The notes beneath the pieces are model-generated. The model searched no databases, was not told where the DNA came from, and worked only from the letters and a program-made list of their open reading frames with translations. A DNA stretch of 10,997 bases from Desulfomonile sp. (lineage in GTDB: Bacteria > Desulfobacterota > Desulfomonilia > Desulfomonilales > Desulfomonilaceae): NCBI GenBank assembly GCA_020216785.1, contig JAIWNO010000111.1:1-10997 (forward strand), in the 5' to 3' direction. The position numbers and the translations under genes are program-made. Below are positions 7,487 to 10,997 of the stretch, piece after piece (within the stretch, counting starts at the first letter, position 1; each line of letters begins with the position of its first letter).

Positions 7487-8265
7487 CTCGGCCCCTTTTC
7501 CACAGGAAGAGCGGAGAATATCCTGAGTGCTCCTTCGTACACCTCGCTGAGGAGCGCGGGGTTCAGCACCGCTTGAGGAGGACCGTAAGCATACAACCTC
7601 TGTTTGATAAGGAGCAGTCGGTCGAAATACTCCGCAGCAGTCGCAAGATCATGGTGTACCACCACCAGGGTGCGTCCGCCGTCTTTGGCTCGATTGAGCA
7701 CATCAAGTATGGCCCGCTCTGTCGCTGCATCCACACCGGAGAACGGTTCGTCAAGAAGCAGCACATCAGCTCCCTGGGCCAATGCCCGCGCCATAAACAC
7801 CCGCTGCTGCTGGCCGCCGGAAAGCTGCCCGATTTGCCGATCACGGAACTCGTTCATCCGCACCATTTCCAGCGCTTGGTTCACGTGGGCACGGTCCTGC
7901 GGACCGGGGTCCCGCCACCACGGAACGTGGCCGTACCTGCCCATCATTGCGACTTCTTCCACAGTAATCGGGTAATCCCAGTCCACTGCTCCCCGTTGCG
8001 GCACGTATGCGACGCTTCCTTTGGCCTTGTCCGCCGGGGATCCCAGGATCTTCACCGAGCCGAAGTCGGGCTTCACAAACCCCAGGATTGCCTTGATGAG
8101 CGTGGACTTGCCCGCGCCGTTAGGTCCGATGACCCCAACGAGGAGACCCTGGTCGATAGTCGTCGATACGTCCAGCAATGCCGGCCGAGGGCCGAAACTG
8201 ACGGTGAGGTTCATTACCTCAATCGCGGGCACACTGGGATTCGGCATGTCAGTGACCATGCGCAT
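7483..8265 (-). CDS. Metal ABC transporter ATP-binding protein
   Basis: This is the cytoplasmic ATPase that powers the importer formed with the neighbouring permease and binding protein (ZnuC/MntA/TroB group, substrate Zn2+, Mn2+ or Fe2+). From the chosen start it has 260 residues, with Walker A GPNGAGKST at 47-55, Q-loop Gln90, signature LSGGQQQR at 148-155, Walker B VLLLDEP at 168-174 and switch histidine at 205. I chose the ATG at 8265 because AAGGAG lies about 4 nt upstream; a longer in-frame ATG at 8295 lacks this, and ATGs at 8259 and 8247 are also possible. The start overlaps the end of the preceding gene by 17 bp and the stop overlaps the next gene by 4 bp, showing translational coupling. 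The family is certain, the metal is not. Confidence 0.95.
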   Translation of the reverse strand: MRMVTDMPNPSVPAIEVMNLTVSFGPRPALLDVSTTIDQGLLVGVIGPNGAGKSTLIKAILGFVKPDFGSVKILGSPADKAKGSVAYVPQRGAVDWDYPITVEEVAMMGRYGHVPWWRDPGPQDRAHVNQALEMVRMNEFRDRQIGQLSGGQQQRVFMARALAQGADVLLLDEPFSGVDAATERAILDVLNRAKDGGRTLVVVHHDLATAAEYFDRLLLIKQRLYAYGPPQAVLNPALLSEVYEGALRIFSALPVEKGPR

Positions 8266-8767
8266 CACGCTCCTTAGGGTGAGGTGTTTCGACACGCACC
8301 CCGAACGCTGCAGCGATCTTGTTTCCTTGATCGGACCAAAGCGATTTGTCCGCGATCACGCTCGCGTCCTGGAGCACTCGCACTCGCACCGCCTGCGACT
8401 TGCCCGCCATGTCCAGAGGCGGATTGGCCTCTACGTAGACCTCGTTCTCTCCTTGGGTAAGTCCCGAAATCGATTCAACGCGAATCGGCAAGCCTGCCTC
8501 AACCCTCTCGGTTCTCCTCAACACATCCCGGCCGTTCACGCGAACAACGAGCGCCTGAGCGTCATCATTCTCGCCGTTGCGGAGCGCAAATGGATCGGGT
8601 TCGAGTGGAAAGGTGGTGGTTACTTCCATCGCGAACTGACCGCCGGCAGTGTGCAGGTCAATGTGCGGCGCGTTCTGAACAGCGGTGCGCTGGTTCATGT
8701 AAACCGCCAGCCCTCCCACAAGCACAACCCACAGCAGTAGTGTTAGTGCAGGCCGCATGTTCCTCAC
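8249..8767 (-). CDS. Unrecognised membrane-anchored protein in the metal importer operon
   Basis: I do not recognise this 172-residue protein. It has a short N-terminal hydrophobic segment (about residues 6-23) suited to an uncleaved anchor or a signal peptide. An apparently extracytoplasmic, beta-rich domain of about 140 residues follows, with alternating patterns such as ALVVRVNG and GENEVYVEANPP, hinting at a beta-sandwich. The tail contains several histidines (ETPHPKERDAHGH). There are no cysteines. The first codon appears to be GTG at 8767, which overlaps the stop of the binding-protein gene (GTGA); an ATG at 8758 is an alternative. Its place between binding protein and ATPase, overlapping both, strongly implies a role with the transporter. 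It could be a periplasmic partner that passes metal or tethers the binding protein, but that is inference. Confidence 0.8.
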   Translation of the reverse strand: MRNMRPALTLLLWVVLVGGLAVYMNQRTAVQNAPHIDLHTAGGQFAMEVTTTFPLEPDPFALRNGENDDAQALVVRVNGRDVLRRTERVEAGLPIRVESISGLTQGENEVYVEANPPLDMAGKSQAVRVRVLQDASVIADKSLWSDQGNKIAAAFGVRVETPHPKERDAHGH

Positions 8768-9714
8768 ATCAATGCATCGATAATCATCAGTACATTTTCG
8801 CGCATCATGCCAATGTACGTATCTCCGGCCGTGCCGGCCTCACCCATGGAATCCGAATACAGGGCCCCACCTACCTTGACGCCCGCTTCTCGTGCGATTT
8901 CGCGTACCAATTTTGGGTTGACGCTGGTCTCCACGAAGACGGCCTTTACTCCAAAGCTCTTGATGGAGTCTATCACCTGCTTGCGCCGCTCCGGCGTTAC
9001 CCCTGCGCCGACTTCCGCACCGGTGGACCATCCCACCGGTGAGCGGTGCTGAAAGCCGAACTCCTTGGAAAAATAGTTGAATGCGTCGTGGCTTGTTACT
9101 AATACTCGTTGTTCGGGCGGGATGACGTTGAACTGCTCCCGGATCCATGAGTCCAACACTCGCAGCTGCTGAAGATAAAGCTTCGCACGCGCGCGGAAGT
9201 CCTCTGCCTTGCTCGGATCGAGGGCGGAAACGGCCTTTACGATGTTGTTGACGTATATGGCTGCATGGCGCGGGGAAAACCATGCGTGCGGATCTGCAAT
9301 CTTTTGCCCTTCGGCCTCCAACTCGATGGGCTTGATCCCATCGGTGCAGGTGGCAAGCGGCTTGCCGGCGTCTTTGGCAAGAGTGGCCATCCAGTTCTTA
9401 CCTTCGAGGTGGAGTCCATTCTGAAGGCACAGGTCAGCGGAAAGAGCGAGCTTCGCATCGCCGGGCGTGGGCATGTGTGTGTGCGGGTCCGCGCCGGGAG
9501 CGAGGATGCACCGCACTTCACACGCGTCCCCTACGACCTGTCGGGTAAAGTCGGCAACTTGAGTCGTCGAGCATACGATGATCGGTTTGCGTGCCGAACT
9601 CTGCGGCCGGGTCTTTTCTTGAGCCGCCGCCGCCCCCCCCCCCAGCACGAGCCAAAGGCCGACCAACGCCACGATCACCACCGCCTCTCGGGACCGCGGG
9701 TTCTCGTCCCACAT
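8764..9714 (-). CDS. Periplasmic metal-binding protein of the ABC importer (TroA/ZnuA type)
   Basis: This cluster A-I solute-binding protein captures a divalent metal outside the membrane and delivers it to the permease. The 316 residues begin with a signal peptide (hydrophobic core about 11-30, Ala-rich end before Gln32). By family alignment the metal ligands are His78 (GADPHTH), His143 (DPHAWFSP), His209 (TSHDAF) and Asp288 (YSDSMG). Three His plus Asp matches TroA and zinc-type proteins; typical manganese-specific relatives have Glu at the third position. There is no long His-rich loop like that of ZnuA. ATG 9714 is chosen for GGGAG at 7 nt spacing; a TTG at 9741 would be 9 residues longer with no good site. 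An 11-G run lies within the signal-peptide codons. The gene begins 36 bp after mntP and ends overlapping the next gene. Confidence 0.94.
   Translation of the reverse strand: MWDENPRSREAVVIVALVGLWLVLGGGAAAAQEKTRPQSSARKPIIVCSTTQVADFTRQVVGDACEVRCILAPGADPHTHMPTPGDAKLALSADLCLQNGLHLEGKNWMATLAKDAGKPLATCTDGIKPIELEAEGQKIADPHAWFSPRHAAIYVNNIVKAVSALDPSKAEDFRARAKLYLQQLRVLDSWIREQFNVIPPEQRVLVTSHDAFNYFSKEFGFQHRSPVGWSTGAEVGAGVTPERRKQVIDSIKSFGVKAVFVETSVNPKLVREIAREAGVKVGGALYSDSMGEAGTAGDTYIGMMRENVLMIIDALM
9633..9643 (-). repeat. 11-base G homopolymer inside a coding region
   Basis: Eleven consecutive G on the coding strand encode the last base of a Leu codon, three Gly codons and the first base of an Ala codon in the signal peptide of the binding-protein gene, followed by GCG repeats. 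With exactly 11 the reading frame is intact; gain or loss of one base would truncate the protein. Such tracts are typical sites of slipped-strand phase variation, and also of sequencing error. Confidence 0.85.
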
Positions 9715-9750
9715 GACATCACTCCCAGAAGTCTTACTCAAGGATCAGAC

Positions 9751-10314
9751 CTACCTATTCGCCAAATAATCGATCAAAATCCGCAAACCAATGATGACAA
9801 GTACCACGCCGCCAGCGCGCTCCGCCCATTGCCCCAGCGCCATACCCGCTGTCTTTCCGATTCGACAACCGATAAAGGACATCACGAGCGCTGTCATGCC
9901 GATGACCAGCGCAGGCATCCACACCGCCATGCCGATAAGGCTGAACGTTACACCGACGGCAAGCGCGTCCAAGCTCGTGGCGATCGACAATCCGACGAGA
10001 CTCCATCCGCGGGTCGGGTCGAATCCAGTCGCGCATCTTTCGGGGGCGAAAGACTCGTAGATCATTTTACTCCCGAGGAAGACGAGAATAGTAAATGCAA
10101 TCCAGTAGTTCAGCCCTCCCGTAAAGAGCGAAATGCTCTCCCCGCCAGCCCAGCCGAAAAAAGTCATCATCGATTGAAAGACGCCAAAATGCCAAGCCAA
10201 ACGGAACGTGTGCCTTGCCGTCACGGTCGCCAGAGTCGCCGAAACGCACGCAGATACCGCAAACGCATCGGCCCCCAGAGCTATTGCAGTCACCAAGAGG
10301 GTAATTCCGTCCAA
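9751..10314 (-). CDS. mntP: Manganese efflux pump MntP
   Basis: MntP is a small inner-membrane protein that exports excess Mn2+. The sequence shows about six hydrophobic segments in two related halves, each with a conserved acidic motif: ALGADAFAVS (Asp16) near the start and SIATSLDALAVG (Asp116) in the middle. HFGVFQSMM follows the first half. I place the start at TTG 10314, giving 187 residues, close to the 188 of E. coli MntP and putting the first Asp at position 16. A GTG at 10359 in the same frame would add 15 polar, cysteine-containing residues and would overlap a plausible promoter -10 box; neither start has a strong ribosome binding site. The stop is 36 bp before the binding-protein gene, on the same strand. 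No Mn riboswitch is visible upstream. Confidence 0.9.
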   Translation of the reverse strand: MDGITLLVTAIALGADAFAVSACVSATLATVTARHTFRLAWHFGVFQSMMTFFGWAGGESISLFTGGLNYWIAFTILVFLGSKMIYESFAPERCATGFDPTRGWSLVGLSIATSLDALAVGVTFSLIGMAVWMPALVIGMTALVMSFIGCRIGKTAGMALGQWAERAGGVVLVIIGLRILIDYLANR

Positions 10315-10340
10315 AATAATAGGTCCCGTGACAACGCAAC

Positions 10341-10350
10341 AATCGCGATT
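10341..10350. promoter_or_regulatory. AATCGCGATT palindrome at the predicted mntP transcription start
   Basis: This perfect 10-bp palindrome lies directly downstream of the candidate -10 box for mntP, a position where a bound repressor would block transcription. It does not match a DtxR or MntR box that I know. Palindromes of this length are expected several times by chance in 11 kb, so this is a weak operator candidate only. Confidence 0.2.
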
Positions 10351-10357
10351 CTTCAGC

Positions 10358-10387
10358 ACTGTAGCAGCCGAAACGCAGCAGCGTCAA
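10358..10387 (-). promoter_or_regulatory. Candidate sigma-70-type promoter for mntP and the importer operon
   Basis: On the - strand TTGACG (10382-10387) and TACAGT (10358-10363) are separated by 18 bp. They match the -35 consensus at 5 of 6 and the -10 consensus at 4 of 6 positions. The predicted start would be near 10351, giving a leader of about 37 nt before the TTG at 10314. It is the best promoter-like pair I found ahead of the gene series, but it has not been tested against background. Confidence 0.35.
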
Positions 10388-10532
10388 CACCGTTTCTTCC
10401 CCGCTGCCCGAGTGGTGTGCTATCCTAATTTCATGCCTTCGCGAATGGACGCCGGCGTCATGTTCCGCTGTTGACGACTCTCGAGCGTCTACCGGAGAGA
10501 AAGGAGAGAATTGGACCGATTCGACCTGGAAT

Positions 10533-10997
10533 ATGCACGACCACCATCATGACCACAGCTCCGATCTGGGAGGTTCTAAGCACAGGCTTGGCATTGCTCT
10601 CTTTATCACGCTGGCGTTCATGGCGGTGGAGGTCGCGGGGGGCATTCTTTTTAACTCACTTGCGCTCCTGGCGGACGCCGGCCATATGCTTTCCGACGTA
10701 GCTTCACTGGGCCTCTCGTGGGTGGCATTCAGGATCGGCCAACGGGCCGCGGGCGACCGGCACACGTTCGGCTTTCGGCGCAGCGAGATCCTTGCGGCCC
10801 TCTGTAATGGATTGCTGCTCTGGGCCGTGGTGGCAGTCATCCTTTATGAGGCGATCCATCGATTCTATACTCCGGTTCAGGTGAAGGCCGAAGGTTTGCT
10901 CGTGGTGGCCGCACTCGGTCTCGCTGTGAACCTTGCCATGGCAGCGCTGCTGTTCAAAGGCAAGGACGCGAACCTCAACGTTAGGTCGGCTTTCCTT
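10533..10997 (+). CDS. Cation diffusion facilitator, zinc type (3' end outside the window)
   Basis: This is a CDF-family antiporter (CzcD/ZitB group) that expels Zn2+, and often Co2+ or Cd2+, from the cytoplasm. The 155 visible residues start with a metal-ligand-rich leader (MHDHHHDH). Membrane helix 1 (about 18-38) and helix 2 follow, with the family motif SLALLADAGHMLSD; His51 and Asp55 form the HxxxD half of the transport site seen in zinc-type CDFs. Further helices (about 86-106 and 119-140) follow, then NVRSAFL, the beginning of helix 5, where the frame runs off the end. The ATG at 10533 has only a weak site before it (CTGGA); AAGGAG at 10501-10506 is too far. No other in-frame start precedes it. 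It is divergent from mntP across a 218-bp region. Confidence 0.93.
   Translation, partial: MHDHHHDHSSDLGGSKHRLGIALFITLAFMAVEVAGGILFNSLALLADAGHMLSDVASLGLSWVAFRIGQRAAGDRHTFGFRRSEILAALCNGLLLWAVVAVILYEAIHRFYTPVQVKAEGLLVVAALGLAVNLAMAALLFKGKDANLNVRSAFL

Noticed and set aside
7462..8277. A 271-codon open frame on the + strand opposite the ABC ATPase
   Set aside because: The - strand frame carries every ABC ATPase motif in order; the + frame has none and overlaps it fully.
8266..8295. Longer start of the ABC ATPase at ATG 8295
   Set aside because: The extra residues do not belong to the family's usual N-terminus, and the AAGGAG site lies downstream of that ATG, just before 8265.
9265..10428. A 387-codon open frame on the + strand antisense to the binding-protein and mntP genes
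   Set aside because: Its translation is low-complexity, polar and Arg/His-rich with no recognisable motif, whereas both opposite-strand genes have clear family motifs. It is a by-product of GC-rich coding on the other strand.
10315..10532. yybP-ykoY manganese riboswitch upstream of mntP
   Set aside because: Such an RNA would need roughly 100 nt of leader with characteristic loops; none is visible, and the best promoter pair leaves only about 37 nt.

Overview
The window carries 11 protein-coding genes on both strands. There is no RNA gene, insertion sequence, CRISPR array or phage signature that I can support. The DNA is moderately GC-rich and densely coded, with overlapping genes inside operons. 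A ChaN-like exported protein, a periplasmic metal-binding protein with a signal peptide and a metal ABC importer suggest a Gram-negative-type cell envelope. I cannot name the species. The mix of genes, including a permease fused to a DtxR-type regulator and an intergenic double-hairpin repeat, looks more like an uncultured or environmental lineage than a well-studied proteobacterium. That placement is inference only.

Left part (1-3301, + strand): the 3' portion of ligA (NAD+-dependent DNA ligase, its beginning lies outside the window), a 240-bp gap with a Y-shaped palindromic element and a small GNRA-capped hairpin, then acyP (acylphosphatase), and 7 bp later a ChaN-like exported protein. Middle part: a convergent gap with a long imperfect hairpin (3358-3397), a five-S1-domain ribosomal protein S1 (3457-4920, - strand), a divergent control region, and a protein made only of six kinesin-light-chain-type TPR units (5105-5962, + strand). 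Its end overlaps the end of the next operon by 18 bp, tail to tail.

Right part (5945-10997): a metal homeostasis island. On the - strand, in transcription order, are mntP (Mn2+ exporter), a TroA/ZnuA-type metal-binding protein, an unrecognised membrane-anchored 172-aa protein, an ABC ATPase, and a 513-aa protein in which the ABC-3 permease is fused to a complete DtxR/MntR-like repressor with its metal site and SH3-like domain. The last four genes are joined by 4-17 bp overlaps. Divergent from mntP starts a zinc-type cation diffusion facilitator (CDF) exporter with a His/Asp-rich N-terminus, cut by the window end.

The most notable point is the permease-repressor fusion, which resembles the chlamydial YtgC-YtgR arrangement. 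It sits in an apparent operon that also encodes an exporter, so uptake, efflux and metal sensing appear to be linked in one transcription unit. Other points of interest are an 11-G run inside the signal-peptide region of the binding-protein gene, and the unknown protein embedded in the importer operon.
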